A model generated the notes under the pieces. That model worked only from the letters and a program-made list of their open reading frames with translations. It had not been told where the DNA came from and searched no databases. Positions 33,714 to 44,900 of a DNA stretch of 61,857 nt are shown here, piece after piece. Origin of the DNA: Triparma columacea (taxonomy: Eukaryota; Sar; Bolidophyceae; Parmales; Triparmaceae); contig BRYA01001463.1 of the NCBI GenBank assembly GCA_030267965.1, forward strand, positions 1 to 61,857, in the 5' to 3' direction. Positions within the stretch are counted from its first letter, which is position 1, and every line of letters begins with the position of its first letter. The position numbers and the translations under genes were made by a program.

Positions 33714-36528
33714 ATGACCAAGAAAGGAAAGAAGAAGAAGAAGTCCAAAAAGACCGCCGCCTCACCTCTGGTAGTGCTGTCCTCCACGACATCCTGCGTA
33801 ACGCTTACATTCCCCATCCACATGCTTCCCATCATTTCAGCCCCAACCCCTCTTGACCCTCCCGTCCCAGAGGGTGAACACACTTTCATCGAAATCGGGT
33901 CGGACGGAGAGGTTAAACTTATTTACAAGGTCCCGGAGGAGGGCAAGCTTGACAAAATGACACTAGGGGAAGTTGTGAATCTCGGGACTTCGAACGAGCA
34001 CTTTGAGAGGTGGATTCAAGTTAATAAGAGACCCAGTTTCAAGGGCGATGTCCGGGTTGATGTTGTGGGTGTTACGATGCACGAGAAGGAGTTAGATTTG
34101 GGGTGGAAGTGCGAGGATGTTGGGCTGGTTAAGAACGATACACTACATGTTGAAAGGGTTGTAACTAGGGGGGAGGAAGTTGATGAGCCGGTGGAGGTTG
34201 TAGAAGTGGCGGAGAAGAAGGAGGAGAAGGATCTGGCAACGGTTGAAGGGGGGGAAACCGTACCTATCTCCATCGACATACCTTCCTTGCCCAAGCCCCA
34301 GCCAACAACCGTACCGTCTACCCCCCCTTCCACTGCCTCTGCCCCCCCATCTGCCCCTGTCACTACCCCTGTCACTACCCCTGTCACTGCCACTGCCCCT
34401 GTTACTGCCACTGCTACTGCTACTGCCACTGCTACTGCCACTGCCACTACCTCTGTCACTGCCACTGCCCCCGCCTCAAAGTCCGAGCCTGAGTACCACG
34501 GTGACCCGTCAAAGAGGTTTCCAACCTTCAGGCACGTCACTGCTATCCGCGATCAGGCTCCTCCCGTCAACACTTCGCTGACCCCGTCCAGGGGAAGCAT
34601 CGATAGGGTCGTTGCACATTCCACCATTCCCGACCTTAACCTCGCAAGAAGGATGAAGCTTTGGGCCATGCTCGATGAGATGGTGGACGGCACAGGAAAG
34701 GGGAAGGGAAAGAGGGAGGAAAGTGGGAGTGGTATTCGAGACACGAACTCACACAAGAAGCACGGCGCCAAATCATCGCCCATATCGTCAACGGGGTCAA
34801 TGTCTTCAGACTCCCTCTTCATGTCACGATTGAGAGACCTTCTCAAGAGGGACGAGGACCTTTACGGGAAGGGGTACGGGGACTACCTCAGGTCTCACAT
34901 CAAGGGAATTCAGGAAGAGATGAAGGACGGTAAGCGGGAGACCGCCCAATTGTCTGATGCGGTAACGTTCGACGTCCTCGTGAAGATCTTGGGGGTCTGG
35001 GAGAAGGACGAGAAGGCCCGGAAAATGAATGCGTTTGAGGTCTCACCGCCTAGGAGGGCCGGGACTCAGTTCTTCTCGGACAGCGACGCGACGCCAAAAA
35101 GTGAGATCCCTACCGCAACCCTCACCCTCGAGTTCCAAGGCTACAGCCAGTACGTCGAAATCTGCGCAATGACGTCGCCGACGGATGTCGTCAACCAATT
35201 CATTTCCCACTGCCCGGCCGAGCTGGCTTCCACCAAGGCTGCCAAGAAAATAATCAAGCAGAACCTCGAGTACCAAATGCTCGACTTAAAAATCGGGCTG
35301 TTAAGGGCCGAGATCGACAGGCTCGCGGAGAAGGTGCAGGAGAGAGCAGACAAACATGTAATGGTCGACGAAGTTTACAGATACTATAGGGAAACGATTG
35401 AGGAGGGGGGGGAGGGGGAGGGGAAGGAGGAGGGGGAGGAGTTCAGGTAAGAACGGTTGAGGGGGGGCGTTGGCAGTGGTGTAGTGATGATAAGGTTTGG
35501 GTTGTAGTGATGATAGGATTTGGGTTGTACTCAATCTTACACGCCCCTCCGCGCCCCCCTCTTGCAGTCCCCAAATGAAAAGAGTTGCTGATCAACTGCT
35601 CAAGGTGAAGAGACTACTGAGGAAGAAGCAGAAGAGGAGGATGACCATCAGCAGCAACTCCCCGTTGCTGAACGCGAAAGAGGCTAACGGAGGACGGAGA
35701 AGAGCCTCCTCGGCGTTTGTAGAAATGATGAAAAAGAACCCAAACGCCTCCATGGACGAACTCTTTAGCTACGTAGACGGGGACGGGGACGGATCGATCG
35801 ACGAGGCGGAGTGGATAGAGTTCACGAAACGGCGCATGGAGATGCAGAGGAAGAGCGTCGAAGAGAGGTGAGATAATGAACACAAGAAGAAGTGAAAAGA
35901 GCATCGCGAGGAGGTGCAAAGCGACAACCAACATGCACTATGTATGTTACACCAACTTTCCACTTTCTTGCGATGAGCGAGCTAGTCGCACAAGTGTAAA
36001 CCGCGCTAACGCAATCCCTTCGGTGATGAACGCAGAAATCGACTCCTCGCGACACAGAAGATGCTCCAGGAGACGCTCCGAAAGGCCCCTCAAGAGGCCA
36101 AGGAGAGAGAGAAGAAGGGCAGGGCGTACGCGGAGAAGAGGGAGGCGATGATTACGGAGTACGAGAGCCTCGTGGAGAGCAACGCTTTCTTGAAGGAGAG
36201 GCTGGAGGAGGTCGTTAAGGCAAATAAAGCAGGGGGGGGGGGCGGGAAAGGAATGCTCGAGATAGAGAGGTTTGCCATTGCGGTCAAGGCACGGGGAGTC
36301 GAGAACTTCGACAGGATCCTCAGCAGTGCAATCCTCGACGACAGCGACGACGAGGACGAGTACGTGACCCCGTCGGCTCTCAGGCTGGCCCTCTCCAACG
36401 TTGGTGTCGACCACACTAGCTTCAACTTGAGGGACGTCTGCTACTTCTTCGGCAAGGATAACAGGGGGCACGTCACCAAGCAGATGCTTGTGGACGGTGT
36501 AGTCATGCACGGCGGGGGGAGGCAGTAG
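33714..36528 (+). CDS. EF-hand protein with Thr/Ala/Pro linker and coiled coils
   Basis: Exons 33714-35446 (donor GTAAGA), 35568-35867 (donor GTGAGA) and 36036-36528; 841 aa. The N-terminus is Lys-rich, then a compact domain of about 110 residues ('GEHTFIEIGSDGEVKLIY', 'WIQVNKRPSFKGDVRVDV'). A Pro/Thr/Val/Ala linker (about 190-250) is built on VTAT repeats. The middle part is helical ('SRLRDLLKRDEDLYGKGYGD', 'LEYQMLDLKIGLLRAEIDRL'). A canonical EF-hand lies near residue 648: 'YVDGDGDGSIDEAEWIEF', with Asp/Asp/Asp at loop positions 1, 3 and 5 and Glu at 12. A degenerate partner sits near the end ('YFFGKDNRGHVTKQML'). It probably binds Ca2+ through one site. I recognise no named family. Confidence 0.75.
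34355..34475. repeat. Low-complexity ACTGCY/ACTACY coding repeat
   Basis: Repeated 6-bp units (CCTGTC ACTACC, then ACTGCC/ACTGCT) encode the Thr/Val/Ala-rich linker of the EF-hand protein. The array is imperfect and likely length-variable. Confidence 0.85.
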
Positions 36529-36590
36529 GTAATGCAAGAAGACACCTCCTTGTTAAACGAACAAAATTCTATAAGCATTCTTTGGGTCTA

Positions 36591-37325
36591 TTATACATTC
36601 TTGAGGATACCCTTGACGAACCTCGCGTTGATGCGCGAGACTTGGGCAGTCATGATGAGGCCAAAGATGAGAAAGATGGAGGAGGAGGCGTAGCCTGCAG
36701 GGCCGTCGACGCGGACGAGGCAGAAAAGGGAGCAAAACAGAGAGAACAGGACTGTGTGGGGGTGGGGAGGGGGAGGGGGAGGGTTCAGGAGCATGTTAAC
36801 GCTAGTATTCATAAACACCGGTGGTCTGCGCTTGCTACACTCACCGAAGGAAGATATGAAAAGGTGAATGAGCTGATGGCGAAAGGCAACAAACTTCTTG
36901 TCTTCAAAATACCATCTCTCGATGAAAATATCGAAGTTTGAGCTCGTGGTTGGACTCATTGCCAGAGAACGGACAATCAACCCATTCTGTTCCAGTAGAC
37001 TGCAAGCCACTGCCACATAAAGGAAGGAGGCAATGGTCAAGGAGGTCACAATGATGAACGCAATGTAAACTCCTTTCTTATAGTCATTCTCAAGGTCGTC
37101 GTACTCGATCGTCAGCGTGGTTAGGGCCTGGAAAGCAAAACCAGACAGTAGTGCCGAGATTAGAGCTATAGAACCTTGACTATGAGTGAGTCCCTCGACG
37201 ACCTTGCTTGTGGGTTCTTTATCAGTTTGTAATGGTCCGGGGGAAGACGGATTGGTAAACTCCGGCGAGATTGTGGAGGAGGTAGGGGTGAGCTCTCTTG
37301 ATGATTTGCTGACATAGGTCGGCAT
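36591..37325 (-). CDS. Orai-like membrane protein (possible calcium channel)
   Basis: Exon 1 37325-36845 (donor GTGAGT), intron to 36695, exon 2 36694-36591; 194 aa. After a polar N-terminus, TM1 reads 'ISALLSGFAFQALTTL' and TM2 'GVYIAFIIVTSLTIASFLYV'. Orai1 has 'SALLSGFAMVAMVEVQL' then '[20 protein letters not shown]', and spacing between the two is similar. TM3/4 would be 'FVAFRHQLIHLFISS' and 'SSIFLIFGLIMTAQV'. Orai forms the store-operated Ca2+ entry pore, with its selectivity Glu (E106) in TM1; the aligned residue here is Thr. The protein is also shorter than Orai1 (301 aa) and may lack a full fourth helix. The match rests on TM1-TM2 only, so other small tetraspan families remain possible. 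Confidence 0.5.
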   Translation of the reverse strand: MPTYVSKSSRELTPTSSTISPEFTNPSSPGPLQTDKEPTSKVVEGLTHSQGSIALISALLSGFAFQALTTLTIEYDDLENDYKKGVYIAFIIVTSLTIASFLYVAVACSLLEQNGLIVRSLAMSPTTSSNFDIFIERWYFEDKKFVAFRHQLIHLFISSFGECSKRRPPVFMNTSVNMLLNPPPPPPHPHTVLFSLFCSLFCLVRVDGPAGYASSSIFLIFGLIMTAQVSRINARFVKGILKNV

Positions 37326-38113
37326 ATCTATTATTTATTATGATTACAGTTGAATCCCACTTCTCAAGGTACTTGAAGTGAATATGAGAAGGAAATTTCT
37401 CACATGTCAGGTGAGGGGGGGAACTGAGGTGGCCAAGTGTAAAAGGTTTCATGTTGATGTAAGACGCAAGGACGTAGCTCCGTTTGTTTTGTGGTGTCGT
37501 CACAAATAAGCAGATGATAACGGCTGATAAAGAAGAAAAAAAAAAAAAACACAACCAATTATCATATGCTTTGATTGACCTTTAAAAACTACATGTTCAT
37601 AATCTATGATGTATTTAAATAAAAATAAGTTCAATCATGTTACAAATTGATATTAAAATATTTGAACATTTTTGATTTTTTGATTTGTATATTTTTTTCT
37701 TAAAGATACTTAAATATAAATTTTATCAAATTTATTGATTAATGTATATTTTTATATCATCCACATGTCTTTTCAAAAATTTATTTACCATTTTTGCTGA
37801 ATAGCTTTAGTTATATTTATTTTCACTTAAAAGATATTGAATTGATTAAATAGTATTAACTTGAAACTGCAAGGATAAATTTGACAAATAAGCTGCCGAT
37901 CCGACTCGTCTGGTTTCTGGAGTTGCATCAATAACAATATCAATTGGGAAAGAGAGGCCAAGGACCCACCAACAGAGCGTGGCAGGCAAAGAGGAGTAAA
38001 GTTTTAGTCACAAAATTGAATTTGTTGCTGCCCGATTCCCGACGAATAGCATTAGGTTAAAAGTGGAAGAACTAACTAAAAACGAATTCAACAAATCAAA
38101 ACTTTCCTTTCTC
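37326..38113. other. Intergenic region with AT-rich island
   Basis: A 788-nt gap between two minus-strand genes. Positions about 37550-37880 are extremely AT-rich (long runs such as TTTTTGATTTTTTGATTTG and TATATTTTTATATC), unlike anything else in the window. A 14-A run lies near 37537. No coding potential, inverted-repeat ends or target-site duplication is evident. Confidence 0.8.
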
Positions 38114-38593
38114 CTATATGCTTTTACCACTTAAAAACGTCGCCATTAAGAAGGCCAGCGATCCGTAAGTGAGCCCGCCCACGACAGCTGGTGGGAGCGG
38201 TCCGTAATAAACGTAGCTGGGAGGGACGAAGGGAACGCCTATTCTCCTCATTGCAACTCCTGTACCTCCCAAGCATGCTCCAGCTATGAAATTGTGCAGA
38301 CTTGAGCTTCTACCGTGAAGCTCCTCGAGCGGACACTGAAGCGCGTGGTAACCATACAGGAACCCGATGTTTTGGGCGAAGAGGGCAGGCCTTGCCCTCG
38401 CTCCCTGCCCAATATCGAGGCCTGTGAAAAGCGTTCCCATAATGACTGCGCTGGGAACTCCATTTATCAGACACGCTGGCATTGACCTGCGCCTTTCATA
38501 TGCGTAAAAGGACATGCCAATAGATCTCAAACGTGAATTCTCGTCACTGCTTGGAGTATAAATGTACTTTGCTGAAGATAGCGCCCAATCCAA
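38114..38593 (-). CDS. PRAT (Tim17/22/23-type) membrane protein
   Basis: A single-exon 159-aa frame; the start may be 38593 or the in-frame ATG 26 codons on ('MSFYAYERRR'). The hydrophobic stretches include 'ACLINGVPSAVIMGTLFTGL', 'LFAQNIGFLYGYHALQCPLE' and 'GGLTYGSLAFLMATFLSG'. The segment 'ELHGRSSSLHNFIAGACLGG' fits the PRAT signature (Arg, then a residue stretch, N, [IA]AG, GG) of Tim17/22/23, OEP16 and NDUFA11/TIMMDC1 relatives, which act in mitochondrial or plastid membranes in protein import or complex I assembly. Which branch cannot be told. Confidence 0.6.
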   Translation of the reverse strand: MDWALSSAKYIYTPSSDENSRLRSIGMSFYAYERRRSMPACLINGVPSAVIMGTLFTGLDIGQGARARPALFAQNIGFLYGYHALQCPLEELHGRSSSLHNFIAGACLGGTGVAMRRIGVPFVPPSYVYYGPLPPAVVGGLTYGSLAFLMATFLSGKSI

Positions 38594-38885
38594 TATAATG
38601 ACGTATAATTGTGATTAATATCAACGAGGATGGTCGACAATATGTGATATGAGACGGAGAAATTAGTCCAAAAAAATTGTTTAGAACAAATCACCAAACA
38701 AAGGCCAATTATTCCCAACACCTAGACCAACATCCTATACGGCGCTTTTCTTTATTTCGTTGCCAGCTAATTCTTTCTACCCTCCACATATCATAGTCGA
38801 ACATAGCGACAGTCGCAAATTTTGTATCCAATAGAACTGTGTGGCTTCCTCCCCTCGACCACTTCACCACAAAACCACAAGAATC
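38594..38885. promoter_or_regulatory. Divergent promoter region, PRAT protein / BRCT protein
   Basis: About 290 nt between divergent starts, relatively AT-rich. No specific motif recognised. Confidence 0.35.
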
Positions 38886-39632
38886 ATGGGGAAGAAACGA
38901 AAGCAAAAGACTGAAGGGTGCAATGACCAATCGCCACCCTCCAAGTTGTCAAAAAAGAGTGACACCAGTGCGCCCAAAATCTTATCTAAACTCCTTCAGA
39001 AGAAGATTCTGGTCCTTTCAACAATTGACCCTGATGCGCAGGCCGAGGTCAATAGGGCTCGGAAGGACAAGGTTGAGGGGGAGGCTCACATTGAGCCAGT
39101 GAGCACACAGCAGTATTCTTATAGCGACCTTGCCGACTTGGTGGTCGCCCACAGCGGGGTGGTGATGCAGATTATGGGCAAGAAGACTTACGCTGTCATA
39201 ACGACGTCCTCGGCTCGTTCAGCGGCTACGCAGAAGGTGCGAAAGGCATATAAGAAGTGTGTGCCGATTGTAGATGTCAGCTGGGTTGAGGACAGCATAT
39301 CCTCTAATTCACTCCTTTCCTTGGACTCATACCGTCGCGAGAATGATGTGAAGAAGGCGGTAGAGAAGAAGGAGGAGGAGAAGCAGAGGCGGCTGGAGGC
39401 TGCAGTAGACGTCGATGACGCGGAGCCTAGCTTGGACCCTTCCGCAGAATATTGGTCGGAGCCAGTCTCCTTCGGTTGCTCTTGTGTGTGCCATGAGAAC
39501 AACCCCGGCATTGTCACCGATTGCGCCTGGTGCTCGGGCTGCAGCATCAACCTCAAACTCCTGGCCACCAAGGCATTAAAACTTGCAAACAATAATAGTA
39601 AGGATGCGTCCACTTGCCGGGTAATAAAATAA
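38886..39632 (+). CDS. BRCT-domain protein with Cys-rich C-terminus
   Basis: Intronless, 248 aa from the ATG at 38886 ('MGKKRKQKTEGCN'); an upstream in-frame ATG at 38841 is less likely because the Lys-rich start looks like a nuclear protein N-terminus. One BRCT domain (about 32-155): 'KKILVLSTIDPDAQ', 'YSYSDLADLVVAHSGVVMQI', 'TYAVITTSSARS' and the signature Trp in 'CVPIVDVSWVEDSI'. BRCT domains bind phosphopeptides or each other in DNA-damage and replication complexes. A Lys/Glu helix follows, then 'CSCVCHENNPGIVTDCAWC' and GC, a compact Cys/His cluster that could bind zinc. The combination is not one I can name. Confidence 0.75.
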   Translation: MGKKRKQKTEGCNDQSPPSKLSKKSDTSAPKILSKLLQKKILVLSTIDPDAQAEVNRARKDKVEGEAHIEPVSTQQYSYSDLADLVVAHSGVVMQIMGKKTYAVITTSSARSAATQKVRKAYKKCVPIVDVSWVEDSISSNSLLSLDSYRRENDVKKAVEKKEEEKQRRLEAAVDVDDAEPSLDPSAEYWSEPVSFGCSCVCHENNPGIVTDCAWCSGCSINLKLLATKALKLANNNSKDASTCRVIK

Positions 39633-39785
39633 AAAACACAACTGAACTCCAGGCCTATTCTTCGTGCAAACAGTTTATTACGTGCTTACCGCCACATGTA
39701 GAAGATGATACGCGCCGCCTCCCCCCCTTAAAAAAAACCTTCCCCCTCACCATCACTCCCCCCCATCACTCCCCCGTAACCCACC

Positions 39786-41662
39786 CTACACCTTCTTCGT
39801 GCTAGCTTCCGATACACTCTTTTTCCTCTCCTTAATCCCCTCCGCGTCACTCCTCTTCCAGTTCAAGGAGTTCTCTTCCAAATTTCTGATCGGCTCTTTG
39901 CAGTCCAAAGCCTGGATCTTGTCCAACACTTCATAAAGCGGCTTGACGATGAAGGCGATGAAGCCGTTCTGGAACTTGCCTTGGGGCGTGGGGTTGTTTT
40001 CGTCGTACCCGTCGCTAACTCTCATTCCGAGCTCCTTCTCCTTCCTCCCTTGATCGAAAAACTCCTTCATCACTCTGTCCGTCCACAAATTGTAGTAATC
40101 CCAGGACTTGGTCGGGTTGCTGACGTCCGCTGCGTGTAGCACCATGCCGAGGGTGAAGCATGCGTCTGATTCCTTCGTCAGGTCGACCCCGACCGACTCC
40201 AGTTGCTTCGTGAGCTGCCCAACGTGGGCGAAGTGGTCCGCCATGTCGGTGGCGAGGATGAAGCTCGCAAAGAACTTCCTGGCCTTTCTCAGCTCCTCCC
40301 CGTCGAACACGCAAAATGCATCGCAGTCCTTCTCCCTCATGATCTCGAAGCCCTTGGCCGCGTGCATCCTCTCCAAAGGGGCGTCGTATGAGTAGATGAT
40401 GGCGAGTTGGTCGTTTGTGTTGACGAGAAAATTGTTGTTAAAGCCCCCATGACCGCAGTCGTGGCATGCGGCCGCGAGGAGCGCGATGTACTTCATGTTG
40501 TCGGATATTAGCTTGGAGGCGTAAGAGTTCTCAATTAGGCAGTACACGGTCTGACAGACGTCTGCTCCGTGCATTGAGTTGTGGTAGGGCGTCACTGACT
40601 CTCCGGTGTAGCCTTCTTGGACGCCCATGAGCCAGCCCCTCAAGTTCACTCTGTTCACCTTGAGCTTCTGTTCAAGTCCGCACTTTTTCACGAGAGCCTC
40701 AGCGACCCAAACTAGTGAGCCATTTGTTGACTCTTTCTCAACCTCAAACACGTTGAAACTGTGGCGGTGGCGGGGGAGGGGGTGGAAGAGGGGGTAGCGA
40801 GGAGTTAGCTGATATGCGTTGAGAGGAGGGCGCATCACACGTGATCCAACAGCAAAGCCGACCCCTTCCGCACCGCCACCCCTCCTCTCGATTCTCGTCG
40901 CTGGCTTCTCTCCTCTCCCACTTGCCCCCCATCTCACCTCCACCTGTCCAACCCCGCCTCGACGTAATCTGGGAGCTTGTCCACTTCGAGCTTTTCCTCC
41001 TCCTCAGCCTCCACCTCCTTCTCAAGCGCGGCGGCCCCCGCCTTGAGCTTGCCAACCAGAGCCTTCATCCCCCCCAAGCTCCTCACGGCCCTCTTGAACT
41101 TGTCCTTCGGCTTCTCGACTTGCACGGTCATGTAGGCCTTAAGAGTGTTGAAGACAGCGTCGTCTAATCCGGAGCCGTCAATGTCCCTGTCATTCCTGAG
41201 GGCGTCAAAGCCTCCCCCACCCTCCTTGTCAAAAGATTTTACGCTATCCAGGTTTGCTGCCGTTCTCACGGTCTTCTCCAGTAGCTCAAGCTCGTCAATC
41301 GTCACGATCGCCCCTACGTTGGGCCTTGTTGTCTGAATGAGCTTCCTCAACACAGCCATGGCTGCCAACCTAGTCTCCTTCCCAGCAGTGAGCTTCTTCT
41401 CCGTTTTGGTCGTAGGAACAGTGCGCTGTCTCGTTAGTTTCGCTGGCGTCTCCCTCGAACCGTGAGATTTGAGCTTGCTCTTTACGGACTGCATAGCTGT
41501 GTAGGCTGAAGACGTCCGCCGTCCGGAAGCCTTTGGAGGTGAAGAAGTGGACATAGAAAGCTTCTTCTTTGTCTTCTTCGCTCCATTCTTCTTCCCAACC
41601 GAGGTTGTCGACAACGACCTGGCCTCGCGCCTCGGAGGTGGCGGAGGAGCGGAGAAAATCAT
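39786..41662 (-). CDS. 3',5'-cyclic nucleotide phosphodiesterase (class I PDE)
   Basis: Hydrolyses cAMP and/or cGMP. Exon 1 41662-40938 (donor GTGAGA), intron to 40759, exon 2 40758-39786; 565 aa. The splice creates 'DRWSFNVFEVEKE', the usual entry into the catalytic fold. Metal-binding HD-type motifs are complete: 'YHNSMHGADVCQT' (near 300), 'HDCGHGGFNNNFL' (near 340) and 'HAADVSNPTKSWDYYNLW' (near 449); 'NPTPQGKFQNGFIAFIVKPL' holds the nucleotide-binding Gln/Phe. The second motif has Gly-Gly where human PDEs usually have Pro-Gly. The N-terminal 240 residues are basic and coiled-coil-like, with no GAF or UCR domain. Nucleotide specificity is not assigned. Confidence 0.92.
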
Positions 41663-41901
41663 TGAGATATTGGGATGATACTGGCCAAGCTCCTTGACTT
41701 GGATTCCCCTGAACTGAATCCAGGTGAACCCTCTCTGGTTTCTGGTTTAGTTTTCCTTGTTTTCTTGGGACAATCTCCCCCTTTTTATTTCCACTCCACT
41801 GAAAATACTCCACCCCCCCCGCGCGCTCCCTTGTCCCAAGCTGCCGCCCCCCTCCCCCCGCCCCTCAGCTACCCCTCACCTTCAAGCTCCCCAACCTCTC
41901 C
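41663..41901. promoter_or_regulatory. Divergent promoter region, PDE / alpha-mannosidase
   Basis: Only 239 nt separate these divergent starts, with a C-rich tract next to the mannosidase ATG. Regulatory motifs are not evident. Confidence 0.35.
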
Positions 41902-44900
41902 ATGCCCCCCCTCCCCCCAAGGCTTTTCCTGCTCCTCCTTATTTCAGCCTCGTTATACGCGTTTTATAGACATTTCGATGCCTCCGACCCGGCCACTCTC
42001 CATCTATGCCCACTATCCCACGTGGACCCGGCATGGAAGCTGACCACCTCAGCAACGTACCACACCCTCTTTGTTCCAATACTCAAGCAGACCATGTTAG
42101 AGCTTATGCTGGACGAGCGCCGGACATTTACTGTCGAACCGGTTGCATTTTTAGAGCGCTTTATGCTTCACGTCGGACCATCTCCAATTTCGGCTTCTTT
42201 GGGGGGATTTGAGTCGCCAATTGAAATGTATGCTGCAGCAGTACTGCACTCCCTCGGGAAGCGTGCGGGGGGGCTAGAGCAAGGGGTGAAGCAGACGGAG
42301 CGTGCTTACGACGCCAGCAAGCTTTGGAGGTGGCAGCTGCTGCCAATGAAGCACATACATGACATTGCAGCTGTGCTGCATGACCATGAGGGGGGGGGTG
42401 AAGACGAGAGGGCAGATTCGATAGAGGTAAGAGCGTTAGATAGTGGGCGTAATTGATATATACCCTCCTCACCAAAATCTATCCCTCATCGCAGCATCTC
42501 TTGACTGAGAGTGCTGCCCTGGGTCCAGTTCTCACCCTCTTCACCCACGGCGAAACTTCCGATTTGTCGGACCCTGCCATTTTAAAGTTTCTGAATGACT
42601 ACGATTTGGAGCTGGCAAGGCTGAAGGAAATCACGCGCCTGGGAGGGACTCATGGCAGTAGAAGGTGGGATGAAAAAAGTTTGACGGCCCTAATTTCCCG
42701 CTCTGCTCTCATTTGTGGCGCAAAAAACGAAAATAATTGCGTCCACTCTTGCGAAGTCTTGCTCAAGACTGTTGGCGCTCCAACTCTCAGTGCTCCTACC
42801 GACTCTACCGACTCTACCGACTCTACCGACTCTACCGACTCTACCGACACTACCCCCGACCAGCCCCACCTGGCAGGACTGATTAATCACTCAACCTGCA
42901 AAATCCCTTCCTACGCTACCCTCTTCAAGTACCTAAAGTCAAGGACGCGCCAGCTCTCGGTGCCCTCAACCGGCTACGTCTCGCACTCAGAGTCACTGAG
43001 CAGCCATCATGACGTTGCCCTCAACGTGGCGATTGGCCGCGATGCAGTAAGGGCGATGGGCGTGGAACCGAGCCCCTTGGCCTGGCAAATAGACTCGTTC
43101 GGGCACAGTGCAACGACGGCAAAGGTCCTCAGGGAGGCGGGAGTCGAAGCTGCGGTGTACAATAGGGCGGACAAATCAATCAAGCATAAAGTGCAAAGGG
43201 AAGGAGGCCGCTTCACTTGGTCTTTGCCTGAAGGCGCACCTACCGAAGGCAAGGTCACCCACCACAGTAGCTCTAGTAGTGAGACTGTCATGCAAGGCAT
43301 TCTACTTTTGGACCACTACAACTCCCCCGCCACCTCGCCATTCACATCTTCGAAGTTAGTCACCCAAGAAATGATTGAGCAGGCTGCATCCTCAATATAC
43401 AAATCTTCGTATCTCCCTCTCCACCTGTCAAAGTCGCGCCACCTGCTATACCCGATTGGGGACGACAATGCGTTCCTCGCGACCGCGCAATACTTCGAGG
43501 CGTTAGGTGAGAGATTGTGTGTGTGTTGGTAAAAGCAACGTCAAGGACAGTTTCTCAATCAATCTAACTCCTTGAGCTTGTCACTCGTCGCAGATGCCGT
43601 TGTCGACTTACTCAGAACAAAATACGGTGTCAACGCCATCTACAGCACACCGGATATGTACTGGGACTTGGTTGGCAGAAGTAAGACCTTGGGCATTAAA
43701 ACCATGAAGGGTGAAATGACGAGGTACATCGATAGCACGGGGGACAGCTGGGGTGGCCACTTCTCAACGAGAATGGGGCTTAAGCAGAGAATAAGGGCCC
43801 TCGGAGCCATGGTCCATAATGCAAATGCAGTGAATGCGCTCGCAATCATCAAGGCGGACAAGGCTATTCTGCCCAAGAGTTACGACCAGGACCACATTGA
43901 TGACCATCACGAAGACGTGTTGGCAAGGCAGGGAAGAATCAACGAAGCGAACAAAAGACTTGCAATGTTGCAACACCACGACGCCATCACTGGAACGTGC
44001 TCCCGTGGAGCGATGGAAGACTTTAGATTCATTGCAAACGAGGGGATCAGGGCAGCCGGCGCAGGGGCTGTCAGCGCAATGCGATCCCTAGGATTAATAG
44101 GGAAGGAGGACAAAGGGATCGAAGAGGTCGTGATGCTAGGAGGGGGAGTTGGGGGAACAAGGGGGTTCAATAAAATGGCGTTAGGGACAATGTTGGGAAA
44201 GTACGGATGGGTCGAGCTAGTTGTGTTCAACGGTCGGGCGGGCGGGGGGGGGGATAAGTCGAGAAGGGTCGAGGGTTACGCACCGTGCGGAGTAGACTTA
44301 AGGGCGGAGTATCTTGACGGCGGGGGCGGGGGGCGGGGAGAAAATGGCAATCTGATTGATGTATTTTTAGGCGCCGACGCCGTTAGCAGAGAAGGCGGCG
44401 GACTTAGGCTTGGCGGTGAGGAGGAGAAGATGGGGATATGTAGATTTTCAATTGACGTTGCGGTGGACAATTTGGGAGGGAGGAGCATTGGAATGATTGG
44501 AAAGAAGAGAGAGGAAAGCGAAGACGACAGCAACTCCAACACATTCAGCGAAAAAACTATCAGCGGATACGTTAACGCAGGCATGATAAGGGATCAACTC
44601 TACGAAACGAGGAAGAGCACCGTTGGTTTCAGACTTACTGGGACAGCTCAAGGGGGTGATGGAGATAGGGGGGAAGTGATAGTCACATTCGAGCTCGTGG
44701 ACAAGGCGGAGGAGCTGTTCAAAGTCAAAGTCACTTTCAATGGCGCCGTCAATACAAACAGCGGTACCATTGCCACTATCAGGTACTTTGCCACCTTTCC
44801 TGACTTATACAGGTGAGCTTCAACTGTTGTCGTTGACGAAGGTATCTCCATGCGCACTTAATTCTGACCCTTCTCGCAATTCACTTTTCTCATCGCAGGT

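Noticed and set aside
37326..38113. AT-rich island as a transposable element
   Set aside because: No terminal inverted repeats, target duplication or transposase remnant could be found.
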